In this document: positions 25,269 to 33,770 of the stretch, piece after piece
Layout: each line of letters opens with the position of its first letter
How positions within the stretch are numbered: position 1 is the stretch's first letter
From: JAFDZW01 sp038229915
GTDB taxonomy: Bacteria > Bacteroidota > Ignavibacteria > Palsa-1295
Length of the DNA: 44,044 nt
Assembly: GCA_038229915.1 (NCBI GenBank)
Contig: JBBRNY010000009.1
Coordinates: 1 to 44,044, forward strand
Direction of reading: 5' to 3'
The notes under the pieces: generated by a model
What the model was told of the DNA's origin: nothing
What the model saw: the letters and a program-made list of their open reading frames with translations, nothing else
Database searches by the model: none
Made by a program: the position numbers and the translations under genes

Positions 25269-25646
25269 ATGACAAATAATCGTACGATCAATCTTACTGT
25301 CGGCTGGGCTTTTATTCTTCTCGGCATTGCTGGTATCTTTCTTCCTGTACTTCAAGGTATCCTTTTTTTTATTGTCGGGTTGCTCTTCCTTTCAAAAGAG
25401 TACCATTGGGCGCACCGACTGCTCGGTTGGCTCAAAACGTTTATCAACAAGCACTTCCCAAAAACAGGAAAGACTTTTGACAATGCGGAAGAGTATCTTG
25501 AAAAAGAGATCCACAAGATGGCAACGGAGAAAGGATATTTCTTCAAAAAGATATGGATCATAATCGCAATTATCCTTGGTCTTGGGCTTCTCGGTTGGGC
25601 TCTTACACTACTCTTCAGTTGGCTCAAAACCTTAGTATTTGCTTAG
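25269..25646 (+). CDS. Small membrane protein (PGPGW/DUF454-like)
   Basis: This 125-residue protein has a Gly-rich hydrophobic hairpin near residues 8-43 (G-W-A-F-I-L-L-G-I-A-G-I-F-L-P-V), an amphipathic basic middle and a third hydrophobic segment near 95-120. The G-x-A-G-x-F-L-P pattern followed by hydrophobic residues and F-L-S-K-E recalls the PGPGW or DUF454 (YbaN) families of unknown function. It starts 4 bp after the ABC exporter gene and is probably co-transcribed, so it might be an accessory to that transporter; this is inference from position only. Confidence 0.65.
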   Translation: MTNNRTINLTVGWAFILLGIAGIFLPVLQGILFFIVGLLFLSKEYHWAHRLLGWLKTFINKHFPKTGKTFDNAEEYLEKEIHKMATEKGYFFKKIWIIIAIILGLGLLGWALTLLFSWLKTLVFA

Positions 25647-25740
25647 CCCATTAATGGTGCGAGAAAGTAGTATTACTCGGTCGGATTTTTCACACTCGCT
25701 TTTTTGTTATTATCTTTCTATATTCTCGAACGTTAAATAA

Positions 25741-27183
25741 ATGCCCGCAAAAACACCAATTACAATAGCTTACGGAGATGGAATAGGACCTGAGATCATG
25801 GCGGCAACGCTTTCGATTCTCAAAGCGGCAGGTGCAGCATTAGAATACGAGGTTATCGAGATCGGCGAGAAGGTCTATAAACGCGGGATCAGCACCGGTA
25901 TCGAAGACTCTGCGTGGGAGTCACTTCGCAAGAATAAAATATTTTTAAAAGCCCCGATCACCACTCCTCAAGGCGGTGGCGTGAAAAGTCTGAATGTAAC
26001 GGTTCGTAAGACGCTTGGGCTCTATGCAAACGTCCGTCCATGTGTGGCCTATGCCCCTTATATTGACACCAAGCATCCGAAAATGGATCTCGTCATCATT
26101 CGAGAGAACGAAGAAGATCTCTATGCCGGTATCGAACATCAACAAACTCATGATGTTGTTCAAGCGCTAAAACTTATTTCTCGTCCAGGTTCTGAAAAAA
26201 TTGTCCGATACGCATTTGAGTATGCACGTGCACACAAACGCAAAAAAGTGACGTGTATGACTAAAGACAATATTATGAAATTAACCGATGGGTTGTTTCA
26301 TCAGGTCTTTAATGAGATCGGCGAGGAATATCCTGAAATTGAAAAAGATCATTACATCCTCGATATTGGTTGCGCATTCGTTGCCGAGAAGCCAGAGATG
26401 TTCGATATGATCGTAACGCTCAATCTCTACGGTGATATTATCAGTGACATAGCGGCACAAGTTGCAGGCTCGGTCGGTATCGCAGGTTCGGCAAACATCG
26501 GCGATGACTTTGCAATGTTCGAAGCTATTCATGGTTCTGCACCAACGATTGCCGGACAAAACATTGCTAATCCTTCGGGTCTCTTACAAGGGGCCATACA
26601 AATGCTCGTGCACATCGGGCAGCCTCAGGTTGCATCGACTATTGCAAATGCTTGGCTTCGTACCATTGAAGATGGCATTCATACCAAAGATATTTATTCG
26701 TATAATCACAGCCATGACCTTGTCGGCACCAAGGAATTTGCCGATGAAGTCATTGCTCGCCTCGGGAAAATGCCCGATCATTTTAAGCCGGTGTCATTCT
26801 CTACCGATGCTACAGCATTCAAGACCGTAGCATACACACCGCGCAACAGTAAAAAAGAGATGGTAGGCGTCGATGTGTTCCTTGATTCAAGACTCAAACC
26901 CGATGCGATCGCTCAGAAGATCAATGCCATTCGCATTGGCGAACTACAACTGACCTTTATCAGTAATCGCGGTGTGAAGGTTTGGCCCGATGGCGCGGCG
27001 GAAACATTTTGTAGCGACCACTATCGCTGTCGCTTTCGAACACCGAACAACGTTTCGATCTCGCACAATGACATTGTCGCATTACTTTCTGAGATCGAAA
27101 AAACTGGATTAGATTTTATCAAGATCGAAAGTCTTTGTACTTTTGATGGCGTACTTGGTTTTTCACTTGGACAAGGAGAGTAG
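25741..27183 (+). CDS. icd: Isocitrate dehydrogenase, long form (Thermus/Rickettsia type)
   Basis: This oxidises isocitrate to 2-oxoglutarate in the TCA cycle. The 480-residue protein opens I-A-Y-G-D-G-I-G-P-E-I-M and has the substrate motif K-S-L-N-V-T-V-R-K with L-Y-A-N-V-R-P, then R-E-N-E-E-D-L-Y-A-G and N-L-Y-G-D-I-I-S-D. The nucleotide-binding part reads H-G-S-A-P-x-I-A-G-Q-N-I-A-N-P. After the catalytic core (to about residue 335) there is an extra ~140-residue C-terminal domain, found in the Thermus/Rickettsia-type enzymes and absent from E. coli Icd. Cofactor preference (NADP is usual for this type) is not certain. It leads a tight plus-strand run; purE starts 1 bp after its stop. Confidence 0.92.
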   Translation: MPAKTPITIAYGDGIGPEIMAATLSILKAAGAALEYEVIEIGEKVYKRGISTGIEDSAWESLRKNKIFLKAPITTPQGGGVKSLNVTVRKTLGLYANVRPCVAYAPYIDTKHPKMDLVIIRENEEDLYAGIEHQQTHDVVQALKLISRPGSEKIVRYAFEYARAHKRKKVTCMTKDNIMKLTDGLFHQVFNEIGEEYPEIEKDHYILDIGCAFVAEKPEMFDMIVTLNLYGDIISDIAAQVAGSVGIAGSANIGDDFAMFEAIHGSAPTIAGQNIANPSGLLQGAIQMLVHIGQPQVASTIANAWLRTIEDGIHTKDIYSYNHSHDLVGTKEFADEVIARLGKMPDHFKPVSFSTDATAFKTVAYTPRNSKKEMVGVDVFLDSRLKPDAIAQKINAIRIGELQLTFISNRGVKVWPDGAAETFCSDHYRCRFRTPNNVSISHNDIVALLSEIEKTGLDFIKIESLCTFDGVLGFSLGQGE

Positions 27184-27184
27184 A

Positions 27185-27709
27185 ATGCTCGACTCTACAC
27201 AATTAAAAAATATTAAATCAAGCCCAAAGCCGATCATCGGCATTATTATGGGAAGCACGAGTGATTGGGAAACGATGCAACAAGCATCGCTCATCCTCAC
27301 CGAGTTTGGCGTCGAACACGAATGCAAAGTTGTTTCAGCGCATCGTACTCCATCATTACTCACTGAGTATGCAATGACTGCCGAATCGCGTGGTGTCGAA
27401 GTCATCATCGCAGGTGCAGGCGGCGCGGCGCATCTTCCGGGAATGACCGCATCACAGACGATCGTGCCAGTCTTAGGTGTTCCGGTCGAGAGCCAGGCAC
27501 TCAAAGGGATGGACTCCTTACTATCTATTGTACAGATGCCTGCCGGTGTGCCTGTCGGTACACTTGCTATCGGAAAAGCTGGTGCAAAAAATGCAGCACT
27601 TCTTGCGATCAGTATTTTATCAAATTCTCGTCCCGCCCTTCGCGAAAAACTTCGCACCTATCGTGAAAAGCAAACGGCGGATGTTCTGGCCCAACAACTA
27701 CCAAAATGA
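27185..27709 (+). CDS. purE: N5-carboxyaminoimidazole ribonucleotide mutase
   Basis: This converts N5-CAIR to CAIR in purine synthesis. The 174-residue start at ATG 27185 was chosen because an AAGGAGAG ribosome-binding sequence precedes it and the frame upstream overlaps icd. The class I motifs are present: M-G-S-T-S-D-W, V-V-S-A-H-R-T-P, A-G-A-G-G-A-A-H-L-P-G-M and G-V-P-V...M-P-A-G-V-P-V-G-T-L-A-I-G. The stop overlaps the purK start by 4 bp, indicating translational coupling of the two consecutive enzymes. Confidence 0.96.
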   Translation: MLDSTQLKNIKSSPKPIIGIIMGSTSDWETMQQASLILTEFGVEHECKVVSAHRTPSLLTEYAMTAESRGVEVIIAGAGGAAHLPGMTASQTIVPVLGVPVESQALKGMDSLLSIVQMPAGVPVGTLAIGKAGAKNAALLAISILSNSRPALREKLRTYREKQTADVLAQQLPK

Positions 27710-28848
27710 ATGTGATCTTGCCTGGCAGTACCATCGGCATTCTCGGTTCGGGGCAACTCGGGAGGATGCTCGCGCTCGAAGCGAGAAGAATGGGTTACAA
27801 GGTTCATACATTCTCACCAGAAAAGAATTCGCCGACAGGACAGATCGCCGATCTCGAATTTATAGCAAGCTATAATGATACTGATGCCGCGAGAGAATTT
27901 GCTTCAGGCGTTGATGTCGTGACCCTTGAATTTGAAAACATTGCATTCGATGTGGCTTCGGCTATCGAAGCTATCAAACCCATTCGACCAAAACCAAGTG
28001 TGTTGCACACAGCGCAGCATCGCCTCCGCGAGAAAACTTTTTTATCGAGCAACAACTTCCCCGTCACACCATTTCGAACGATCACTTCTGAAAACGATCT
28101 GGAAGTTGCCGTTACAACCCTCGGGACACCGTGTGTCTTGAAGACAGCGGGCTTTGGCTATGATGGAAAGGGTCAAGCAAAAGTTGAGTCACTCGATGAA
28201 GCACTCGTTGCTTGGAGAAAGCTCGACAGTACCGAAGCGATTCTCGAGGCATTTGTGTCGTTCGAGAAAGAAATTTCAGTTGTAGCCGCTCGTGGGCTTG
28301 ACGGCTCGTTCGTTCCGTTCACACCAGTCGAGAACACGCATCGCAATCACATTCTTGATGTCACTATTGCTCCGGCAAACATTTCGGAGTCTCTTGCAAG
28401 CCAAGCGATTCAATTAACACAAGATGTTATGACCGCGCTCGATTGTGTTGGTGTATTATGTGTAGAATTTTTTGTCACTAAAGATGGCAAGCTGATTATC
28501 AACGAACTCGCACCACGACCGCATAATTCGGGGCATTGGACCATCGACGGTTGCATCACCAATCAATTTGAGCAACAACTTCGCGCTGTCTGCGGACTGA
28601 CACTCGGCGCAACCGATATGATCACCCAACATGTCGCTATGGTGAATATACTCGGTGACATTTGGCAAAATGGCGAACCCAATTGGGCAGAGGTCGTAAA
28701 AGATCCGAGAGTGAAACTTCATCTCTACGGCAAAGCCGAAGCTCGTGTCGGAAGAAAGATGGGACACATCACAACGACAGCACATTCGGCAAAAGAGCTG
28801 GCAAATGCTATTTCAAGAATCAAAAATATTTTATCCATTGCATCATGA
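27706..28848 (+). CDS. purK: 5-(carboxyamino)imidazole ribonucleotide synthase
   Basis: This ATP-grasp enzyme (380 residues) makes N5-CAIR from AIR, bicarbonate and ATP, the substrate of PurE encoded just upstream. The start G-I-L-G-S-G-Q-L-G-R-M-L-A is diagnostic. Later motifs include V-L-K-T-A-G-F-G-Y-D-G-K-G-Q, E-x-F-V-S-F-E-K-E-I-S-V and N-E-L-A-P-R-P-H-N-S-G-H-W-T, the metal and substrate-binding segment. It overlaps purE by 4 bp (ATGA) and also overlaps the next gene by 4 bp. Confidence 0.96.
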   Translation: MNVILPGSTIGILGSGQLGRMLALEARRMGYKVHTFSPEKNSPTGQIADLEFIASYNDTDAAREFASGVDVVTLEFENIAFDVASAIEAIKPIRPKPSVLHTAQHRLREKTFLSSNNFPVTPFRTITSENDLEVAVTTLGTPCVLKTAGFGYDGKGQAKVESLDEALVAWRKLDSTEAILEAFVSFEKEISVVAARGLDGSFVPFTPVENTHRNHILDVTIAPANISESLASQAIQLTQDVMTALDCVGVLCVEFFVTKDGKLIINELAPRPHNSGHWTIDGCITNQFEQQLRAVCGLTLGATDMITQHVAMVNILGDIWQNGEPNWAEVVKDPRVKLHLYGKAEARVGRKMGHITTTAHSAKELANAISRIKNILSIAS

Positions 28849-29510
28849 AAGTAACTTTACTTGCAGAACCGCAGTATAGCGTTCATCTCGCCGGTTTTTT
28901 TTCTGCCCAAGCGGATATGGAAATGGTTGCCTCTGGTGCAGAGGTGGTGATAGACGGACAGTTTTTTGATCTTCAAGAAAAGTATCATAACCTCCAGTCA
29001 TTTGCTTCGAAAGATGCGATTCTTATTTCAAATACACTCACTGCCCCTGCAACAGCCATCGCACGAAATGTTACCGGCTTCAAACGCATTATTGGCGTGC
29101 CGATGCTTCCGACGCAACTCGCATCACAGACAGCGATCGAGTATTCGGTCCCACTTCAACAAGATGCGGATGACGAAGGCGATAGATCCATACTGAAAGT
29201 ATTATTCGCAAAAGATATTGAGAAGATCGGAGATTCTGTTGCCGGTATTTTCCCGCGTGCCATTGCGATGATCATCAACGAAGCGGCTTTTGCATTGCAA
29301 GAAGGCGTTGCTACTGCAAGTGATATCGATCTATCAATGAAGCTCGGGACAAAATATCCAAAAGGTCCCCTTGCTTGGTGTGACGAGATCGGCGCGTATT
29401 CGATCTGTGCCATTCTTGAGGCTCTGCAAGTCGAGTACGGACATGAGCGTTACAAGATCGCACCGCTTTTGCGATTATATGCTGAAGCAGGCAAGAAATT
29501 CCATCAATAA
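28845..29510 (+). CDS. Degenerate 3-hydroxyacyl-CoA dehydrogenase-like protein
   Basis: This 221-residue protein starts at the ATG at 28845, which overlaps the purK stop; the frame upstream is an extension through purK. The C-terminal half is a clear 3HCDH helical domain: N-E-A-A-F-A-L-Q-E-G-V-A-T, I-D-L-S-M-K-L-G, P-K-G-P-L-A-W-C-D-E-I-G. The N-terminal half resembles only the later part of the NAD domain (I-S-N-T-L-T-A-P at 61-68) and lacks the G-x-G-x-x-G loop. Where active enzymes have G-L-H-F-F-N-P, this one has G-V-P-M-L-P-T, so the catalytic His is Pro86. Normal length is about 280-300. It is probably not an active dehydrogenase; a structural or regulatory partner of the thiolase encoded 6 bp downstream is possible but unproven. 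Confidence 0.8.
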   Translation: MKVTLLAEPQYSVHLAGFFSAQADMEMVASGAEVVIDGQFFDLQEKYHNLQSFASKDAILISNTLTAPATAIARNVTGFKRIIGVPMLPTQLASQTAIEYSVPLQQDADDEGDRSILKVLFAKDIEKIGDSVAGIFPRAIAMIINEAAFALQEGVATASDIDLSMKLGTKYPKGPLAWCDEIGAYSICAILEALQVEYGHERYKIAPLLRLYAEAGKKFHQ

Positions 29511-29516
29511 GATATT

Positions 29517-30719
29517 ATGAAAAACGCATATATTATTTCCGCTTGTCGCACCCCATTTGGTAAATATGGCGGAGCACTCAAAGATGTTCGACCCGATGAT
29601 ATGGCTGCTTTAGTTATTCGCGAGGCAGTAAAGCGTGCAGGGGTTGATCCATCGGAGATCGATGACGTACTCTTTGGGTGTGCCAATCAAGCAGGCGAAG
29701 ATAATCGTAACATCGCAAGAATGGCAGTGTTGCTTGCAGGCTTGCCGGAATGTGTTCCAGCGACTACGATCAACAGGTTGTGTGGCTCTTCACTTGATGC
29801 GATCATTCAAGGAGCACGCGCTATTATGTGCGGCGAAGCAGAGATCATCGTTGCTGGTGGTGTTGAGTCGATGACTCGCGCTCCCTATTCACTTCCGAAA
29901 AATGTTTCCGGCGCGGCGCTCTTCGGCAATCTGACAGCTTATGATACCGCTCTCGGATGGAGATACCCTAATCCAAAATTAGAAAAACTTTTTCCGCTCG
30001 AATCAATGGGCGAAACAGCAGAGAATGTTGCAGAACAATGGAACATCTCTCGTGAAGATCAAGATGCGTTTGCTTTTGAGTCGCATCAGCGTGCAATCGC
30101 CGCTCAAGAAAGCGGAGCTTATGATGATGAGATCGTGGCCGTAGAAATTCCTCAGAAAAAAGGCGACCCGATCATCATTTCAAAAGACGAGCAACCACGC
30201 CGTGACACGTCAATTGAAAAATTAGCTAAGCTCAACGCTGCATTCCGTAAAGGCGGAAGTGTCTCGGCAGGTAATTCGAGCAGCCTCAATGACGGCGCAA
30301 GCGCAGTGGTGATCGCCAGTGAAGCGATGGTGAGCAAACTCGACATCGAACCGCTTGGTCGTTATGTTGCATCAGCGGTCGAAGGTTTATCCCCACGTTG
30401 TATGGGCGTTGGACCGGTCTATGCCGTTCAAAAAATTCTTGCCCGAACGGGACTTTCTATTAAAGATATTGATCTCTTCGAACTCAACGAAGCGTTTGCT
30501 TCACAAAGTTTGGCGGTCATTCGCGATCTCAAGCTTGATCAGTCGATCGTTAATGTCAATGGCGGTGCCATTGCAATCGGCCACCCTCTGGGTGCAAGTG
30601 GCGGCAGGCTTGTCGGTACATTGCTCTATGAGATGCGTCGTCGCGAACTCAAACGTGGCATCGCCACAATGTGCATCGGTGTCGGGCAAGGTATAGCCGG
30701 AATGTTCGAAAGAGATTAA
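29517..30719 (+). CDS. Acetyl-CoA acyltransferase (thiolase)
   Basis: This 400-residue thiolase has the acyl-accepting Cys89 in N-R-L-C-G-S-S, the His356 motif G-H-P-L-G-A-S-G-G-R and the proton-shuttle Cys386 in C-I-G-V-G-Q-G. The G-G-V-E-S-M-T-R-A-P and N-E-A-F-A motifs are also present. It could act in degradation (3-ketoacyl-CoA or 3-oxoadipyl-CoA thiolysis; the latter is favoured by resemblance to PcaF) or in acetoacetyl-CoA formation. The chain-length preference cannot be read. The neighbouring dehydrogenase-like protein supports a beta-oxidation context. It is convergent with the protease gene, with 2 bp between stops. Confidence 0.93.
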   Translation: MKNAYIISACRTPFGKYGGALKDVRPDDMAALVIREAVKRAGVDPSEIDDVLFGCANQAGEDNRNIARMAVLLAGLPECVPATTINRLCGSSLDAIIQGARAIMCGEAEIIVAGGVESMTRAPYSLPKNVSGAALFGNLTAYDTALGWRYPNPKLEKLFPLESMGETAENVAEQWNISREDQDAFAFESHQRAIAAQESGAYDDEIVAVEIPQKKGDPIIISKDEQPRRDTSIEKLAKLNAAFRKGGSVSAGNSSSLNDGASAVVIASEAMVSKLDIEPLGRYVASAVEGLSPRCMGVGPVYAVQKILARTGLSIKDIDLFELNEAFASQSLAVIRDLKLDQSIVNVNGGAIAIGHPLGASGGRLVGTLLYEMRRRELKRGIATMCIGVGQGIAGMFERD

Positions 30720-30721
30720 TT

Positions 30722-33622
30722 TTATCTCGCGAATACTATTGGAACATCAAAATCATTTCTGTCGAGACCGCTCAGATCGAATCGCAATCTTCCGTAAAAG
30801 TTATATCCTTCCGGCAAAGTAGTATCTATTTTTTTGCTAAAGGTAAACGTCTCTGGCGAATTAGGATTCAATAGCTTCGATGATTTATCCATCTCTGCTT
30901 GCAATGAAGTCTTGGCTTCGAAAAACTCGCGACGTTCTTGAATGTGAAGTTTGAACGTATGTGGTTTTGTCGCATCGGCAAGACCACCTTTGAATTTCAG
31001 TACATAGGTCAATGAATCATTCGTCGCGAAGGTTACGTGAGCGCTTGACTCTCGGAAATCAAACGCGCCTCCAAAAGCGGTCGATGAATCAGGTTTGAGG
31101 ATCTGCAATAAAATGTCAGTAAATAAATTGTAGTCGTTCCGACCAAGTGTCACATCAAACGATGCACGATGCTCACCTTTGCGAGGAGCAATCGCAAGCA
31201 TATATGTATCACCACTTGAAATAGTCGTATCGATGGTCCTTCCATATCCAAGGATCTGTGCTGTTGGTTTACCGATCTCAAACGTGCTGGTGGTATGGTT
31301 AGTGAGGTTGAATCGTCCGTTCATCCCTGCTTCAGGCGTTGCTGAAAATGAGGCATCAGAAATTTCCATCGAATAGGCTTGTACTTTTAAGGTCACAACG
31401 GAAGGCTTTTCATCATCAGAGCCCAAGCCGCGCTTCACAATTATTTCCCAAATACCTTCGCGAATATCTTCGGTACTGATCCATCGGCTTTTTTCATCGA
31501 TACCATCTTTGGGTCTCAGTCGGAGTGCATCAAATGTTTTGCCATCGTTATCAACAATGATCGCATCGGTATTCGAAGCCCCCTCGTCACCGCTGAGTGT
31601 GATCTCAACAGCTTTGGTCGAAGGTGGTAATCGAAAAAACTGGCGTGAGAGATACCCACTTTTTACAGGAATATTTTTTATCTCTGCAGTATAATTATCT
31701 ACTTGAGTTAACTCGTTCGGGATAATAACCGTATTCCATAATTCAAACTCAGGATTTTTTCGCGGTGCTCCTTTTTTATAAGCGAGCACTTTGCCGACAT
31801 ACATCCCTGGTGTTTTCAATTGCTGTTCGTCATATCGAACGCTTGCTTCGAGCGCACCGTCGCCGCGGCGATAGATACTTGTTTGGATCGGCTCTATCCA
31901 AGGTGATGCCGAGACAAGTTCGAACGCATGAAAACCAAGTTTGCTCGAACGAGAGTTGTCTTTTTTCTCATCGAGGGGCGTGATCTGAAATGTCGTTCGG
32001 TCACCACTTTTCGGATAATAGCCATTACGATAATATGCCGCCGTTCCATAACCGACAGTATTCGGAACCGGTACTTTGATCGAATATTGTGTTGGCTGCG
32101 TATGATCCCGTTGCCAAAGTGATAGTTGATCGAAGGCTTTTGGGACGTTTACAAGCCCAGCACCTTCATCGAGTGGAGTCATATTTTCAATATGAACCGC
32201 ACCGAGTTGCAAAGCACGTTTAATAGCAACAGCATTCGGAGTATATCCCGAAAATGACTGGAGCATTGCCGATGCGAGCACAGCACAGCATCCTGTTGTA
32301 TATGGCGACGCCATCGAAGTGCCGTTGTACCGATCATGCGTTACATAATCCGGCACGGTGCTAATCGCTGTTCCCGGACTTGCAAAATCAGGTTTCGCAA
32401 GTTCGGCACCACGAGATGAAAAATCCCAAATAACAGTCTTCGTCATTTTCAAACCATACAGATCGCGCCCCGTATCGTATGGCAACGCCGCGGCACTTGT
32501 CAGTACCGAGCGAGCCGTTCCGGGCAATCCAATATTTGAAATTCCGGGACCTTCATTACCGGCGGCGATACAAACAGTCACTTCAGGATGTGCATCGAGC
32601 AATGAATCAAGCCACTCGTCCATGATACTGCGACCTTCGAGCTCACTGCCAATACCGAAACTCATATTGGCGATCACCGGCTTCCCTGTTTCTTTTGCAA
32701 GAGCTACGACATACTCGTATGCACGCTTCATTGAATTGGTAACCGTAACTCCGCCGTTGATATTATCCGAAAATTTTACCGCGACCATCTGTGCGCCAGG
32801 TGCGACACCATTAAAACCTTGCTGTCCATCAATGTTACAGCCACCTGCAATACCCGCAACGTGCGTACCGTGACCACCGTCGGCAAAGTAAAGATTGATG
32901 CGATGCTCGTCAGGAAAGATATTTACTGCGCCACTCAAGAACCGCTCATCTTTGAGTGAAGAATTCTTCGGGCTTCGAATACGATAGAGATCGCCGTGCT
33001 CCTTAAAATTTGTGACAACTGCTTCATCAGTCAGATCACCATCTCCATCAGCATCTACTATTGCTGAGTAATGGCCTGCTACGTCTTCAAAGATCACGAC
33101 GCCAAAGAGATCATCTTTTTTATCATTAAAATTGATGTCACTGAGACCATTCTTAAAACGTGTTTCGTTTAATACTGCGTAGAAATATTTATTCCCAACG
33201 GCATTGATATTTTTTTTATCCAAGCCGTTCAATACTTTCTTTCCATTGAAATATAGTTCGTCACCTCGACGCTCCGCAGTTTCATAGGTAAGGTCGCCGG
33301 TGCCACTAAAATCTTGCACATCGAGCATTTTGCGTTTGCCATCTGAGGTTTCGAGTAAACCGAGAAGTCCGGGATCGACACCATCATCAAGCACAGCTAT
33401 AATCGTCCCACGACCATCGAACGTTGGGTGATCTTTCAAAAATACATTAACTCCGCAAGCACCCAGCGAGAGAAAACTCCACGATGACCTGGCATCAATA
33501 GTTGATGGAGTTGTTGTCTTTGTGGTATCAACAGTAAGACGTGTTTTTTTTGAAGCCCCTGTTTGCGCAACGGTGTAACTAGCAGTGACACAGACAAGAA
33601 AAGCAAAGAGATATATTCTCAC
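30722..33622 (-). CDS. Secreted subtilisin-family (S8) peptidase, tripeptidyl-peptidase II-like
   Basis: This encodes 966 residues from a GTG start with a Sec signal peptide (cleavage near Y-T-V-A-Q). The catalytic residues are Asp79 (V-L-D-D-G-V-D-P-G), His251 (G-G-H-G-T-H-V-A-G), Asn319 (N-M-S-F-G) and Ser436 (N-G-T-S-M-A-S-P). The Asp-His spacing of 172 residues is far larger than in subtilisin and resembles the insert of tripeptidyl-peptidase II. The region after about residue 500 is beta-rich, as in TPPII, but the protein is shorter than the ~1250-residue animal enzyme. No T9SS sorting domain or lipobox is visible, so it is probably periplasmic or released. The alternative is a large S8 peptidase of unknown specificity. 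Confidence 0.85.
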   Translation of the reverse strand: MRIYLFAFLVCVTASYTVAQTGASKKTRLTVDTTKTTTPSTIDARSSWSFLSLGACGVNVFLKDHPTFDGRGTIIAVLDDGVDPGLLGLLETSDGKRKMLDVQDFSGTGDLTYETAERRGDELYFNGKKVLNGLDKKNINAVGNKYFYAVLNETRFKNGLSDINFNDKKDDLFGVVIFEDVAGHYSAIVDADGDGDLTDEAVVTNFKEHGDLYRIRSPKNSSLKDERFLSGAVNIFPDEHRINLYFADGGHGTHVAGIAGGCNIDGQQGFNGVAPGAQMVAVKFSDNINGGVTVTNSMKRAYEYVVALAKETGKPVIANMSFGIGSELEGRSIMDEWLDSLLDAHPEVTVCIAAGNEGPGISNIGLPGTARSVLTSAAALPYDTGRDLYGLKMTKTVIWDFSSRGAELAKPDFASPGTAISTVPDYVTHDRYNGTSMASPYTTGCCAVLASAMLQSFSGYTPNAVAIKRALQLGAVHIENMTPLDEGAGLVNVPKAFDQLSLWQRDHTQPTQYSIKVPVPNTVGYGTAAYYRNGYYPKSGDRTTFQITPLDEKKDNSRSSKLGFHAFELVSASPWIEPIQTSIYRRGDGALEASVRYDEQQLKTPGMYVGKVLAYKKGAPRKNPEFELWNTVIIPNELTQVDNYTAEIKNIPVKSGYLSRQFFRLPPSTKAVEITLSGDEGASNTDAIIVDNDGKTFDALRLRPKDGIDEKSRWISTEDIREGIWEIIVKRGLGSDDEKPSVVTLKVQAYSMEISDASFSATPEAGMNGRFNLTNHTTSTFEIGKPTAQILGYGRTIDTTISSGDTYMLAIAPRKGEHRASFDVTLGRNDYNLFTDILLQILKPDSSTAFGGAFDFRESSAHVTFATNDSLTYVLKFKGGLADATKPHTFKLHIQERREFFEAKTSLQAEMDKSSKLLNPNSPETFTFSKKIDTTLPEGYNFYGRLRFDLSGLDRNDFDVPIVFAR

Positions 33623-33770
33623 AAGGTTTGATGGTTATTCAATAGCGAGTAGTAGAACACCCACGAACAAGAAAGACTTCCAAACGAGACAATCATTTTC
33701 AACACGATGGACTTGGAACTTTTGCATTCAAAAAACCTCTATAATACTATATGTAAATCTATCGTACACA

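Noticed and set aside
27163..27657. 164-residue minus-strand ORF antisense to purE
   Set aside because: Covers almost exactly the purE coding region and shows no domain; a codon-usage shadow.
28662..28844. Extended N-terminus of the dehydrogenase-like protein
   Set aside because: The extra residues lie inside purK in another frame; the ATG at 28845 overlapping the purK stop is the natural start.
33585..33770. 62-residue N-terminal extension of the T9SS cargo protein
   Set aside because: Overlaps the 5' end of the divergent protease gene and lacks signal-peptide character, while a good signal peptide begins at 33771.
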